Shown: one piece after another, positions 38,198 to 48,775 of the stretch
How positions within the stretch are numbered: position 1 is the stretch's first letter
Layout of the letters: each line of letters begins with the position of its first letter
Source: Ilex aquifolium
Lineage: Eukaryota > Streptophyta > Magnoliopsida > Aquifoliales > Aquifoliaceae
NCBI GenBank assembly: GCA_951799425.1
Contig: OX637395.1
Location: 11,262,451-11,326,450, forward strand
DNA length: 64,000 nt
Direction of reading: 5' to 3'
The notes under the pieces: model-generated
Databases searched by the model: none
What the model was told of the DNA's origin: nothing
Seen by the model: only the letters and a program-made list of their open reading frames with translations
Program-made: the position numbers and the translations under genes

Positions 38198-40041
38198 GGG
38201 GAAATTGGAAAAGGGATACACCAAATTGAAGTTAATTGTAAAAAAATATACAGAAAAAAATATAGAGTAAAAAAGTCCTTAATTTTGATACTTATTTGTA
38301 TCCAAGTACATTAATTGAAATTTTCAGATTTTCTTGTAACATTTATGTCCTCCCTTGATCCATGCGTATTTTTTTTGGAAAGTGGTTTTTTTTTTCAAAT
38401 TACATTTATGCATTAAACATCTCCTAGTTTTATGGGATTACTTTAATATTCCGTTTATTTATGCATTAAACATCTCCTAGTTTTAGGATATATCATTTTG
38501 TTTGAATTTCAAATTTGAAACTCTGTCTTTGTGGAGTTAATTGTAAAAAAGTACACAGAAAAAAAAATGTAAATGAAAAAACTCTTTTATTTTAGTTCTT
38601 ATTTGTGTCCAAGTACATAATTTGAAATTTTCGAATTTTTCTTTGACATTTGTGCTCTCTTAATTCATGCGATTTATTTTTGGAAACTAATTTTTTTTTT
38701 TTTTTGATTATATGTATGCATTAAAAATCTCCTAATTTGGAAGATTTGATTCTTCCTAATTTAATGAAAAATTTGATCCTTCTGTTTTTTTTTAAGATAA
38801 ATGTATGCATTAAAAATCTTCTAATTTAATGGAAGATTTGATTCTTTGATTCTTCCGTTTATTGTGAGGATAAATCAGTTGGTTTGAATTTTAAATTTTG
38901 CAACAGTATCTTTTGTTATTTTAAAAGTGATTATTCTGTTTTTTAATATGTGAACACCATATCAATGTAACAATAGTAGTGTAACAATAACAGTGTAACA
39001 AGACACTTATACAAAATATTGTACTATTACATTTTATCAAACATATATTTGCATATAATTTCATTCAAACAGTTCATCTCTATTTTGAATTTGTTACCAC
39101 ATCCACAAAATCACTGAACACTGTCTTTGTTACAGTGTATTGTTATACTATCTTTGTTATAGTATATTGTTACATTATTTTTGTTACACTGTGAGGTAAA
39201 CACAGTCAGCAGTTAGGAGATACACACAGTTTATTCACACACAATGAATTAATATGGCAGAAACATCGTATTTCACACAGGCCAACGATCAACTTTCAAC
39301 AACTGGTTCTGGTCTTTAAATGTCGAAGTTCGTACGTATCTTCAAATGGTGAACAAATCTTCAAAAAATAGATATTGTTGACGATCTTACATCAAATGGG
39401 CTGAACAGTAGGATTTTTCCTTCAAAAATGAAACTCTATAAATGCTCAGGGAACAAGAAATTTCTGCCCAAAAAAACACCAAAATCAAAATAAATGTAAT
39501 AATATTTTGATTTTGGATAACCCATGATGTAAATACAAAAAAAAAGTATATGGAATGGCGAAATTCAACGATCACCTTATTAAACGCAGACCAACGAGCA
39601 ACAATCAACGCCTGTTTCAAGTTTACAAATGCCGAAGTTCGAAAGTTTCTTCAAATCGCGAACAAAACTTTCACCATTCTTGAGTTTATGCCAATCAAAC
39701 CCCAAATCCTCTGTCAATCAATGTACATTTCACAGTTGAAACCCTCTCCTTGTTTATGGAAGACAGAGAGTTGGGAAGTTTCTCCGAAGAAGATGAACCG
39801 ATTTTTTGTGAAGAATAAAGAGTATACAGAACGATTACCGAAGGTGAAGAAATTTTGAAATAAATGTACCTAAATTTCAGCGGTTAAGATAAATGCATTG
39901 TTACAGTTTTTAGGAAATAAAATTTTACAAAATGGGTATTTACGTCTTTGTATCTCAGAAGTGTATTTTTTTTCAAAATATTTTTTCTGTGTACTTTTTT
40001 ACAAATATGTCTAATTTGGTATACCGACTTCCAAATGACCC
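38198..40041. mobile_element. Mutator-like element B1 with 9-bp duplication
   Basis: Perfect 9-bp repeats TTTCATTAA (38189-38197 and 40042-40050) enclose 1844 bp. The ends GGGGAAATTGGAAAAGGG and, on the other strand, GGGTCATTTGGAAGTCGG continue into a shared TACACCAAATT block and GTAAAAAAGTACACAGAAAA block, giving inverted repeats of about 65 bp. Related to B2 (57261-58806). Inside, a cluster of TGTAACAATA/TATTGTTACA words (38960-39200) and two diverged copies of a coding-like segment (39279-39366 and 39587-39675) stand out. No transposase is recognised. Confidence 0.85.
39279..39858 (+). other. Duplicated coding-like segments inside element B1
   Basis: Two copies about 308 bp apart share CCAACGA-CAAC, a TGTCGAAGTTCG or TGCCGAAGTTCG block, and CTTCAAAT-GTGAAC or CTTCAAATCGCGAAC. 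The second lies in a 102-residue frame (39550-39858) with composition unlike its AT-rich surroundings. Mutator-like elements often carry captured host gene pieces, so this may be one. The protein is not recognised and no function is claimed. Confidence 0.4.
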
Positions 40042-40099
40042 TTTCATTAAAGTAAGAGTTGCTATATATTTGGCCCACCGGATGTCAGTTCCACTATGA

Positions 40100-40654
40100 C
40101 CCATATACACCCCTTTAATAACAAGCTCACTTTCTATCTTCTCATAACTAGAGTTTTATTCACCATCTATTTTCATACCCTACACAAAATAACTTTTTTA
40201 ATATGAATTGATAAGTAAGATGAGTGCATCACTTTTTGTATATGTACATTATATAAGTTTATTCTAGCTTCTGTCCAAACAACCTCCATTAGATTAACAA
40301 GAGAAGTAACAACTTGTATTGTAATAGTGTGGGCAACAATATTTACTTCTTTTTGAGTGGACATAAAATGTCAAAGTAACAATATTATATATACACAAAC
40401 ATATTTTTTTGGGAGGGGGAAAGGGAAGGGGGAAGGGGAGATATATACACAAACATAAAAACCTTAAATCCACACAGCACACATGAAATCCAAAAAAAAA
40501 AAATTAAACTGAGAAGTAATACTAACATGTATCTCAATAGAATAATCCATATTAAAAAAACTCTTTTGTGTGGGGTGTATGAGATAAAATAATGAATAAA
40601 ACCCAAATTTTGAAGAGATGGAAGATGAACTTATTATTAAAGGAGCGTGTATAG
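40100..40654. mobile_element. Mutator-like MITE copy A3, left part (split by a hAT insertion)
   Basis: From about 40440 the sequence aligns with the middle of copies A1 and A2: CACAGCACACATGAAAT, then GAGAAGTAATACTAACATGT, then GAACTTATTATTAAAGG. A shorter match (ATACACCCCTTTAATAA) lies at 40109. The element breaks at 40654, where the hAT begins, and resumes at 45363. The far left end is not recognisable. Confidence 0.7.
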
Positions 40655-40879
40655 CAGTATTAAAAGAACTGGACCAACCTGACAGATCCAACCGATAAAC
40701 CAGTAAATTAGATCCTAAGCCGGTCCAATTCTAGAATTGGACCACTTAAGTAATCAAACCGGTAAAAATCTAATTAAATTAGACAAATTTTTATTAAACC
40801 TGTGTAAATTGGGCGGTTCAATGAACTAAGCGGGTCACCCATTGGTTTGAAATTAAATAATTAAACTCCTGCCCAAATA

Positions 40880-42530
40880 GTGTAATTGCGCTTCTTTGTC
40901 GACACATTGACCGGACCACTGAGTGCTACTGAAACGACTTATGCTTTCGCCCGATCAACACGTAACTTTGGGTTTGTAGACTTTGGAACAGAGACCAAAG
41001 CAAGGCTCGACAAAACAGAAAATATCATAGTATGTCGTCCTTCCCTGAAATGGAACTTTCATGCTGGAGCAAGAATTAGCATGAAAGTCTATCTATTACG
41101 ATAAAACTTCTTATGCATTTCTTTCCCCGAAGTCGTGGGTTGTTTTGTTATTCTATGTCTGGATCTTGCTTTCCTAACTGTAAGTGTAATAAGGTAGCTC
41201 TTGAAGGCAGGTTGTTTTCTCATTGGCCCCATTCGTCTTCTCGTCTGCTCAACCCTGGTAAACTCGAAAGGGCGGGACAAGTAGGGGTGTTCAAATTTTC
41301 GATTGGCCATAATTTTCTACCCTACCCTACCCGACCCTACCTTACCCTACTGAACGGCTAGCCGTAAAAATCGGGTAGGAATGTCAAAGAGTTTTTTGTC
41401 TTCCGATTAAATCGGGTAGGAATGCAGAATACCCATCAATTTTCACATTCATACCCTACCCTACCTGCATTAATTAATTAATTAATTAATATATATAAAC
41501 TAAAAAAACCCTAATTGCTAACCAACCTTATCGTCTACTGACTAAGCGAGCGCCTCACTCCACTCCTCTCATCTTGCCTCCATCGGCTTTTATCGCTCAA
41601 GCCTCTACCTCCATAGCTCAGGCCTTCATCGTTCAGTCTCGACCTCCCCATGTACTCTCTCTCTTTCTTTCTATTTCTCTCTGTCTATCTCTCTCTGTCT
41701 CTGTTTGGGCGCAATCTAGTGGCCTTCATCGTTCAGACCTTCATCTACAGATCTGGTTTTTTTTTTGAAGCATCAAGTTAATGAACCTCAAAACCCTAGT
41801 TTTCAAGCATCATTTAAGCCTTCTATATTTTTTTTTAAGCATCGTTCAGGCCTTCTCTGTTTTTTTTTAAGCTTTTAAAACTTATCCAGACCTTCTCTGT
41901 TTACCGGTGATATATTGGAGCAGTTATGATTTTAATGTGTTTTATATGGTTTAAACTTAAAATAATTATTATTGTATTTGTGTAACAATTATGATGGATT
42001 GATGTTCTTACTTTCTTGTGTTTTATTGTAATTCTTATTGTAGTTATTTTAGATTTTAGTATTATTGATTTATTGTATTGTTAAATTGGTACATGTCATT
42101 TAATTGAATTGTTAAAATGATTTAAAAATTAATAGCTACAAAAGTGTTTACCCGACTTCTTACCTGATTAATTGGGTAGAAAGTCGGTTATGAATACTAC
42201 ACCTGATCGGGTGGGGTAGGCCAAGAAAAAATTCTTCCACAAAATATCGAATAGGAAGACGGAAGACTATATTTTCTACCCGTATTGGTAGGGTGAACAC
42301 CCAAGGGACAAGTGAACATCCAGGTACTTGATAGGAAAACTACTTTTTTGTATTCCTTTTCAATGATCTGGAATTTCGGTGAGGAGCTCTGTTCGAGGGA
42401 AGTAGTCCGAGTAGCTAGTCTTGAAGGAAATACGGACAACACGGACCAGACACTCTTTCTAAACCAAAAGGCGAAACGAAGAGAGCGATCCACACAATAA
42501 AATGTTACCTTTTGGTTTGTCTTTTATAGA
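40880..42530. other. GC-richer islet, possibly organelle-derived DNA
   Basis: The composition changes abruptly from AT-rich transposon sequence to about 45 per cent GC, with purine-rich words (AAGGCGAAACGAAGAGAGCG, CGAAAGGGCGGG) that remind me of plant mitochondrial DNA. A 72-residue frame (40886-41104) has no motif I recognise. The hAT element at 41282-42304 interrupts the islet, so the islet was there first. A mitochondrial origin is inference from texture only; a captured nuclear fragment is equally possible. Confidence 0.35.
41282..42304. mobile_element. hAT-type element of 1.0 kb with perfect 8-bp duplication
   Basis: GGGACAAG occurs on both sides (41274-41281 and 42305-42312). The ends are TAGGGGTGTTCA and, on the other strand, TTGGGTGTTCA. 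Subterminal CTACCC repeats (41320-41350 and 41450-41465) and their complement near 42285 extend the symmetry. The interior has a CT tract (41656-41703) and no transposase. Confidence 0.88.
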
Positions 42531-42536
42531 AGTTTA

Positions 42537-43527
42537 GGGTGTGTTTGGATTGCATCTTAAAAAACAGTATTTGAAAATAATTTTGAAGAAGAGTTTTAGA
42601 GAAGTGTGTTTTAGTGTTTTTTGAGACGAAAAACTTTTTGATTATATAATTCCAAAAATAGTTTTACAGAACAGAAAATAATAAAACTTTTTTGGATTGA
42701 GTGTTTCATATAAAATTTTTCTAATATATTAAATTAAACTTGATAAAATGCAACAAAAAAAAAAAGGAAAAGGAAATTTCCGCCTCAACATATACCATCA
42801 TAGTGGCTTCAACATACTCAAATAAAAAATTTACACATAGAAAATTCAATACACCCAAATCATTAACGAAGAAAACCCAATTTTTACATTAACAAAGGGG
42901 TTTTTATTTGCCTTGCCTCTATTTGTTCAAAAATTCACAACAATCCATGCAACAAATAGATCTGATATGATGCCTTGAAGACTTGAAGCCGCCAGATCTA
43001 ACACAAATAGACCAAATATGTTTGGATCTAACACAACTACATCAAATCTGTAAAAAAAAATTGTCCTCCAGTCACCGGAGAAGACGAACTCAAGTCGTCA
43101 GCGAATGATCCAGATTTGAAAAAGATGATCCAGATCTGAAGCAACCCACAGGAGACCTCTTAGTCGTCGGAAAAGACGATCTCCAGTCTCCGGAGAAGTA
43201 CCTTTCGCCGGAGACGATCTTCAGTCGTTTGGTTTCGCCAAAGTGGAGAGAGATAAATTCAGGGAGAGAGAAAGGCAAAAAAAAGAAAAAAAACCTTTTA
43301 TAATGTGATCTATTTTGTTGCTAAGTAGGTTTAAAGGGGAGACTTCATTAATGAGCAATTGTGTTCTCCATGTTCCCCTTTTTCCCATCTTTTGTTTTCC
43401 TTTTTTGTTCTTTACATCCCCTTTTTTCAAAAATTGGAGAACTAAATAACCAAACCAAACAGCTTCTCATTATTTTTAGAATTTTGAGAACAAAAAGTTA
43501 TTTTCAAAAATCAAACCAAACTGATCC
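42537..43527. mobile_element. Harbinger/Tourist-like element
   Basis: The element lies between TTA trinucleotides (42534-42536 and 43528-43530). The ends are GGGTGTGTTTGGATTG and, on the other strand, GGATCAGTTTGGTTTG, the GGG...GTTTGG type of PIF/Harbinger MITEs. A GC-richer interior patch (42960-43270, with CGGAGAAGACGA-type repeats) could be a captured gene fragment, but its frames are not recognised. The length is 991 bp. Confidence 0.75.
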
Positions 43528-43842
43528 TTAGTATTTTTTTGTTGTAATATGTTTCCACTATGGGATTCATGTTATAGTAGTGTAGTGTTTAGTTATCCTT
43601 TTATTGCTTTATAGTTTTTCTTTCACTCTTTTTATTTTTTATTTTTGTCATCATAATATTACTACTTATGTCAATATGCAATTCTTATTTTTTGATTGTT
43701 GATATTATATTAGTTTTATAAATTATCTAAAAAATTAAATGATTTGTGATTTTTTTTGTATTCTTATTTGATCTACCATAGCATAAAAATGTTATTTTTG
43801 TACTTATTCAAATTTTTTGGTATATTCATCTTTATTAATAAA

Positions 43843-45285
43843 CTAGTTATTCATCGTGTCTGAAGGCACGGAATAATAAAAAAAATAGTCAACATATTTG
43901 TATTCACACCTAAAATCAAATCACAACATAGAGGAGAGATAAAGAAATTTAAGCACCGATTGTAGTAGGGGTGATCGGTGGTAGTGGTGGTGGACGACAG
44001 TGGTGATGATGGGAAACGGTGATGGTTGTGGTGGGTAAGGCGACAACCGTGGTGGTGGTAGCAGCCATGGGTGGCAATGGTGATGGTGGTAGTGGGTTTT
44101 GAGTGACGATGATGATGGTGACAGCGGTGGGTGGCAATGGTGGTGGTGGTGGACAACGGTGATGGTGGTTAGCAGTGGTGGTGGTGGGCTGTGATGATGG
44201 CAGTGGTGACGACGATGGGTGCTTCTAGGCGACAGTGTGATGGGTGGTGGTGAATGGCGACGGTGATAATTGTGGTGGGGGTAGGTGACAGTGGGTGACT
44301 ACAGTGATGGACGATGATAGATGATGGTGGTTGGTGGTGGTAGGTGTGGTGGGGTATGTGACAGTGACTGGTGGCGATGGTGGGGGACAATGGGTGGTGG
44401 TGGGTGCTGACAGTGGGCGACGGTGGTAGTGGGATGATGGTGGTAATGATAATAAATATAAGAATAAGATGACGATGGTGCTGGGTGGTGGGTGGTGGCC
44501 ATGGACGACGATGGTAGCAATCGGTGGTGGGTGGCAATGGTAGTGGCGGTGGCGGTGACGGTGGGGCAGTGAGGGTGGGGGTGGGGGTGGAGGTGGTGGG
44601 GCAGTGGCAATGGTGGGTTGACGATAGTGGTGGTAGTTGTGATGGTCATGGGGGTGGTGGTGGGGCGGTGGGAATGGTAAAGGTGATGGTGGGACAGTAG
44701 TGGTGGTGGTAAGGTGCGACTACGGTGGTGGTGGGACAGTGAAAATGGTGGTGGTGGTGGGACGGTGGTGGTAGTGGTAGTGATGATGGTGGGGTGGTGG
44801 TGGTGGTGGTGGTGGTGGTGGGCGGTGGTGGGGCAATGGAAGTGGTGATGGTGGTGGTAAGGTGGTGGCAGCGGTGGTGGTGGTAAGGTGGGGTGGTGGG
44901 TATGGTAGGGTGGCGATAGTGATGGTGGCGACGATGATAATGATGGTGGTGGGGGTAGGGGTGATGGTGGTGGTGGTGGAGCGGTGGGGTTGGTAGAGGT
45001 AGTGGTGGAACGGTTTCAAACACTATTTTTTTTTTAAATACTTATGAGAAATAATTCTTAGAAATATTTTTAAAAAGTCACTCAAAATACACATTTAGAG
45101 GCATATTTTTCCTATTAAATTTGGGGTGTTAATATTAGTCGTTAGATTAACTTTAAAGTAAAATTTAAAGCGATTTCAACCGCGAATAGCAAAAGTCATT
45201 TTGTTTATCTTTTGAGATTTTAATTATATTGTATTTTATTATATATATTTTTTATTTCTTTATTATACGATATATCTGACCAATT
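43843..45285 (-). mobile_element. Non-autonomous Helitron H2 with long (TGG)n core
   Basis: On the minus strand the 3' end shows the palindrome CGTGCCTTCAGACACG, then a terminal CTAG followed by T at 43843. The 3' flank of the core and the whole 5' part (45000-45250) match H1 in reverse orientation. The core (43965-45010) is about 1 kb of TGG/GGTGG triplets, nearly three times the H1 core. The 5' end is only placed to about 45250-45285, where hAT sequence resumes. Confidence 0.78.
43965..45010. repeat. (TGG)n-rich microsatellite core of Helitron H2
   Basis: About 1 kb of interrupted GGTGG/GATGG triplets. Strong G/C asymmetry is present: the plus strand is G-rich with many spaced G-runs. Histidine/proline/threonine-rich minus-strand frames are artefacts of the triplet period. 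Confidence 0.92.
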
Positions 45286-45362
45286 GACCCAAATGTTGAA
45301 CTAGTGAATCATTGACCCCTTCTCCCTGCGGTTCGATGCCCAGTCCAATTCTAATAATATTG

Positions 45363-45485
45363 GTGTATAGAATAAGGTGAGCTTAGTTAAAATGGGGTAG
45401 ATATAGAAAAAGTGAATTTAATAATTTAATTATAAAAATTTTAATAGAGTGAAAATGAATATTTATGGGGTGGAAATACCCACCC
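45363..45485. mobile_element. Mutator-like MITE copy A3, right part
   Basis: Beginning with the duplicated GTGTATAG, the sequence matches the right ends of A1 and A2 (GAGCTTAGTTA, ATAGAAAAAGTGAATTTAAT, GAAAATGAATATTTATGGGG) and ends with CCCACCC at 45485. It completes the element interrupted at 40654, with the terminus shortened relative to A2. Confidence 0.75.
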
Positions 45486-47058
45486 AATATGTTTAAATTA
45501 GCTGCCAGAGATGATTAAATTAGCCATACATGGGCAATAGTAAAGTCTTTATTAGGAATCAGTCATGGGAGAGAGGGCCTTTCATCCCTTGAACGGAAGA
45601 GATGGGAAAAGATGAGAAAAAGGAGAGAACAAAAGTAAGTTGAATGCTTGAAATTTACATCAGTTTCTTCACACAATCTCCTCAAAAAAAAAAAAAGGCA
45701 GCATTTCTTAAGTTTTTTAAAATAAAATCTTGTTTAGTGGTTCAAGTAATTTTCTTTTTTGTAAGTTAGCGGTGGACTCGCCCCTTACCCCAGTAGGGAT
45801 TATGTCTTGGATCTTAAAACATTTTTCATTTTTAAAATTAAAAAAACAAAAATTCATATTGAAATAACATTCAATTTAGTTTAGTCTTGGAATTTTATTT
45901 TATTTTTTCATTTTTTTACTTTTTTTTTTTTCGTCCCCTCTAATGTAAAATCTTGGGTTGATTCTTGCCTTGCATTTGTCTAAATCTGTGAACAAAACAT
46001 TCCCAGGCTAAACCTCACAAAATTTCTAAAAAACACCCACAAAAATAATAAATTTTAAAAAAATGATAATCAATTTTTTTTTTGATACAGTAGTTAAGTC
46101 CGTGGGTGTGTATATGGATAATACTTTGACACCAATAGAGGTACATTACCTTTGTTTACTATTTTTTTAGTTTAAAGTACAATTTTTTTTTTGTGGCTAT
46201 ATTACAATAAAGAAGTTTTAATGGGATCTTAAACATAAACGCTATTATATTGTAACTTAACCCAAAAAATCATTTATTAGGAAAATTAGCTTTTTGGGGT
46301 AACATAATCTTACACATTCTTACCCGTATATTTATGTACTAATTATAATTTATGTCTGAAGACACGATATAATATAAAATTTAAACATTCAAAAAATCAA
46401 TATTACTATATCAAATAATAATTTATCTTTCTTTTTTTTTTTAATTATATAATTTTTTACCCATTATTTTTGAAAAAAATTAACAATGTTTACCCATTAT
46501 TTTTTTTTAAAAATTGACAACACAAAAAAATACACTATTATATACGAACAATATCTGAAATAAAAATTATATTAACAGAGGTAAAAATTAATAAAAATTT
46601 AATTAATTCAACTTATAATAGAAATGGGTGATGTGAAAAGAAATAAGCCAAAAAATTATATGAAGATAAAATCCAATAGATATTTATGGAATAACAATTT
46701 AGATGTAAATAGCCAAAAAAAAAAAATTTAGTTGTTGATTTTCTTCAATATTTTTTCTCTATTTCTTCCCATAGATCTCATTATATTTTCACAAGAAAAG
46801 GACCCATGAGGTGATCTAGGAAGGAGAATAAGTGAGAAAATGTATTGAAAGATTTCATTTTACCCATGAATTGATGATATGCAATGCAAGCATTACAAAA
46901 GCATACAATGTCGCCGGAAACGATGTATCTAGCGAGATGCTCGCAATTTTCTTTTCATAATTACATAATACATACAAGATGCATCTTACAATTATAATGA
47001 ACTCGCTCTCTCTCAAAAAAAAAAGACAATCTCGCCGGATTCCCAATTCCGGCCGACT
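45486..47058. other. Spacer and 3' flank of the OSR gene
   Basis: The AT-rich DNA contains a TATGTCTGAAGACACG palindrome at 46350-46366 next to TACTAATTATAATT. This resembles the minus-strand Helitron 3' terminus found elsewhere, but ends in TTAG in place of CTAG. The 3' untranslated region of the OSR gene lies at the right edge. Poly-A/T runs are frequent. No other gene is seen. Confidence 0.45.
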
Positions 47059-47262
47059 TTAGACGGTGAAAACAACGGCATTGGCGGCGCGGTCGGCAGG
47101 GGAGAAAGCCAAGAAAGCGAGAAAAGCCATTATCCCCACCGGAAAAAACATCAGCAACATTGGCGGTGGAGGCAATGGTGGCAGTATCGGCGGCAACACC
47201 AGAAGAGACGCCGTCAGAACCGCCAGCACCACCATCCACTTGAGAGTAAAGCACGTCACCAT
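47059..47262 (-). CDS. ARGOS/OSR (organ size related) family protein
   Basis: An intronless 67-residue protein reads on the minus strand from the ATG at 47262 to the stop at 47059-47061. It has the family signature: two hydrophobic helices (about residues 9-27 and 35-53) joined by LPPILPPLPPPP at 23-34. In Arabidopsis this OSR domain defines ARGOS, ARL, OSR1 and OSR2, small endomembrane proteins that promote organ growth and dampen ethylene signalling. The short N-terminus (MVTCFTLKW) directly before helix 1 fits the OSR2-like short form better than ARGOS, which has a longer N-terminal part. The GC content (about 56 per cent) is far above the flanks and supports selection on the frame. A possible TATA box and a CT-rich leader lie upstream. 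Overlapping frames in other phases are shadows. Confidence 0.85.
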   Translation of the reverse strand: MVTCFTLKWMVVLAVLTASLLVLPPILPPLPPPPMLLMFFPVGIMAFLAFLAFSPADRAANAVVFTV

Positions 47263-47378
47263 CAAAATCTTTCGCTTCTCACTGACCTCGTCGGAGCTCT
47301 GACCATCTCTATCGCCGGCGACAAGTACAATGCAATACCAGTTTCAGAATCGTGGGTGTGCTGGGAGTTTCTACCCGT

Positions 47379-47380
<2 letters not shown>

Positions 47381-47414
<34 letters not shown>
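47381..47414 (-). repeat. (GA/CT)n tract in the OSR 5' leader
   Basis: Seventeen GA dinucleotides, which read CT on the gene's strand, lie about 120 bases upstream of the start codon and downstream of the putative TATA box. CT-rich leaders are common in plants and can bind GAGA-binding (BPC) factors. Confidence 0.8.
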
Positions 47415-47417
<3 letters not shown>

Positions 47418-47445
47418 TGTTACCCTGTGTCTGGTTGTCTTCAAG

Positions 47446-47453
47446 TACTTATA
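47446..47453 (-). promoter_or_regulatory. Possible TATA box of the OSR gene
   Basis: TATAAGTA on the minus strand lies 184 bases upstream of the start codon. It would place transcription start near 47420, giving a leader of about 155 bases that includes the CT tract. Confidence 0.5.
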
Positions 47454-47559
47454 GGCAAGACAAAGTACGAAATGCATGTAAACTGAACCCATTTTTAATC
47501 CTCCACTTTTCTGTAAGAGAAAGTACGAAATGCATGGTGATATTATATTAAATAAAGTG

Positions 47560-48382
47560 CACTATTAATTTAATCGTATAAATGCATTAATTTTTTAAAT
47601 TAAGTCTCGAGTCAATTACAAAAAATATTTTTTTTTTTCTGATAAGAGCATGACAATTGACACGTATAAAGGTTTTTTATATTTTATTATTTTTAAGATT
47701 AACAAATATAAATAATTAAATTATATATAGTCTTACATAAACAACGAAGTTGTGTATATTCTTTAATAAAAATTTACTTGAAATTCATATTTATTTGTTA
47801 AAAGTCAGCTTAATTAAGATATTTGGATTTTTCGAATCAAATTTTTGATTTTCTACAGTAATAGATGAACGAGTTTAAATAAAATCATAATTTTTATGTC
47901 AAATTTGAATTCAAATAGAACAAAATTCAATTTGAATCTAATCCGTAGAGGCTTACATACAGACATGTGATGGGTTGCATCTCTTACTAGCAATAGATTG
48001 GAGTTCACTTAAGAGGGATGTGTATTGTTGTTGTGTGTGTCCGATTCTTTATCGTCCCAAAATCTTGTTAGGGATATGATTCAGATAGAATCAATGAAGG
48101 CACCAGATACCAATATATACAGCTGAGCAGAGCAGATACGATTGGGTGGGGGGATTTATTTAAATAATCATCTTTCTCAAGTTTAATATTTAATATGGTG
48201 CATGTCTTGAAGAAATACCATGATTTTTTTTTTATCTAAAAACTTATTTTTGGCATACGCTTTAAAAAAATTAGAATCAGTTAAAAATTTATTTCAATAC
48301 ATTCTTCTTTTAAAGTCGTCTTTGAAAATTCGATTTTTAAAAAATAATAATTTAATAAATAAATTAAAAAGATAATAAGTTG

Positions 48383-48418
<36 letters not shown>

Positions 48419-48610
48419 ATGATCTAATGGTCGTTATTCATTTGAAATGTCATTTGCAATTTAAAATTTAGATCTCCAGCATTGCTCTTTAAAAATAAGG
48501 TACATGAATAAAAGTCTCCTACAGGCCGTAGGGTTTTATAGAGGGAGAGAGAGAGAGAGTGGTCCAATGCATTGTATCTTTCATTAAAGTAAGAGGTGTG
48601 ACAGTAATAC
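47560..48610. other. AT-rich intergenic spacer
   Basis: No gene is seen. It contains a TA/TG microsatellite (48383-48419) and a short GA tract (48541-48559). Confidence 0.55.
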
Positions 48611-48613
48611 ATA

Positions 48614-48762
48614 AAAATGACTCTGCGACGTCATCACTGATAATCATATCTGGCAGACTGACTAGCCAGCTTTGAACACCTCTGCAGAAATCTCGGCAAT
48701 TCGCTGAACCAGGACACAGAACCTTGCTTCTTCAGCGATACGAATAGTGCCGTTTAGTACGA
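48614..48762 (-). pseudogene. Possible exon fragment of an unidentified gene
   Basis: A GC-richer islet in AT-rich DNA. On the minus strand one frame reads NIVLNGTIRIAEEARFCVLV, then QRIAEISAEVFKAG and a stop at about 48672-48674. It has a balanced residue composition and looks like the C-terminus of a real protein. It stops abruptly at 48776, where a transposon begins. I do not recognise the family, and no further exon is found on the far side of that element. Confidence 0.3.
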
Positions 48763-48775
48763 TATTAAAAAGACA

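Larger units (their letters stand above)
40655..45362. mobile_element. hAT-type element inserted into copy A3, carrying nested insertions
   Basis: Perfect 8-bp repeats GTGTATAG (40647-40654 and 45363-45370) enclose it. The ends CAGTATTAAAAGAACTGG and, on the other strand, CAATATTATTAGAATTGG are inverted repeats, and the subterminal CCGGTCC-type sequence matches the family at 7714-8381. The two outer pieces (about 40655-40875 and 45285-45362) are the original element. Between them lie a GC-richer, possibly organelle-derived islet (about 40880-42530), a second hAT element (41282-42304), a Harbinger-like element (42537-43527) and Helitron H2. No transposase is seen. Confidence 0.85.

Noticed and set aside
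43851-45023. Several minus-strand His/Pro/Thr-rich frames of 99-125 residues
   Set aside because: Same artefact, from the TGG tract of Helitron H2.
46961-47302. Alternative frames on both strands over the OSR gene
   Set aside because: They lack family features, while the 67-codon minus-strand frame has the OSR helices and proline motif.
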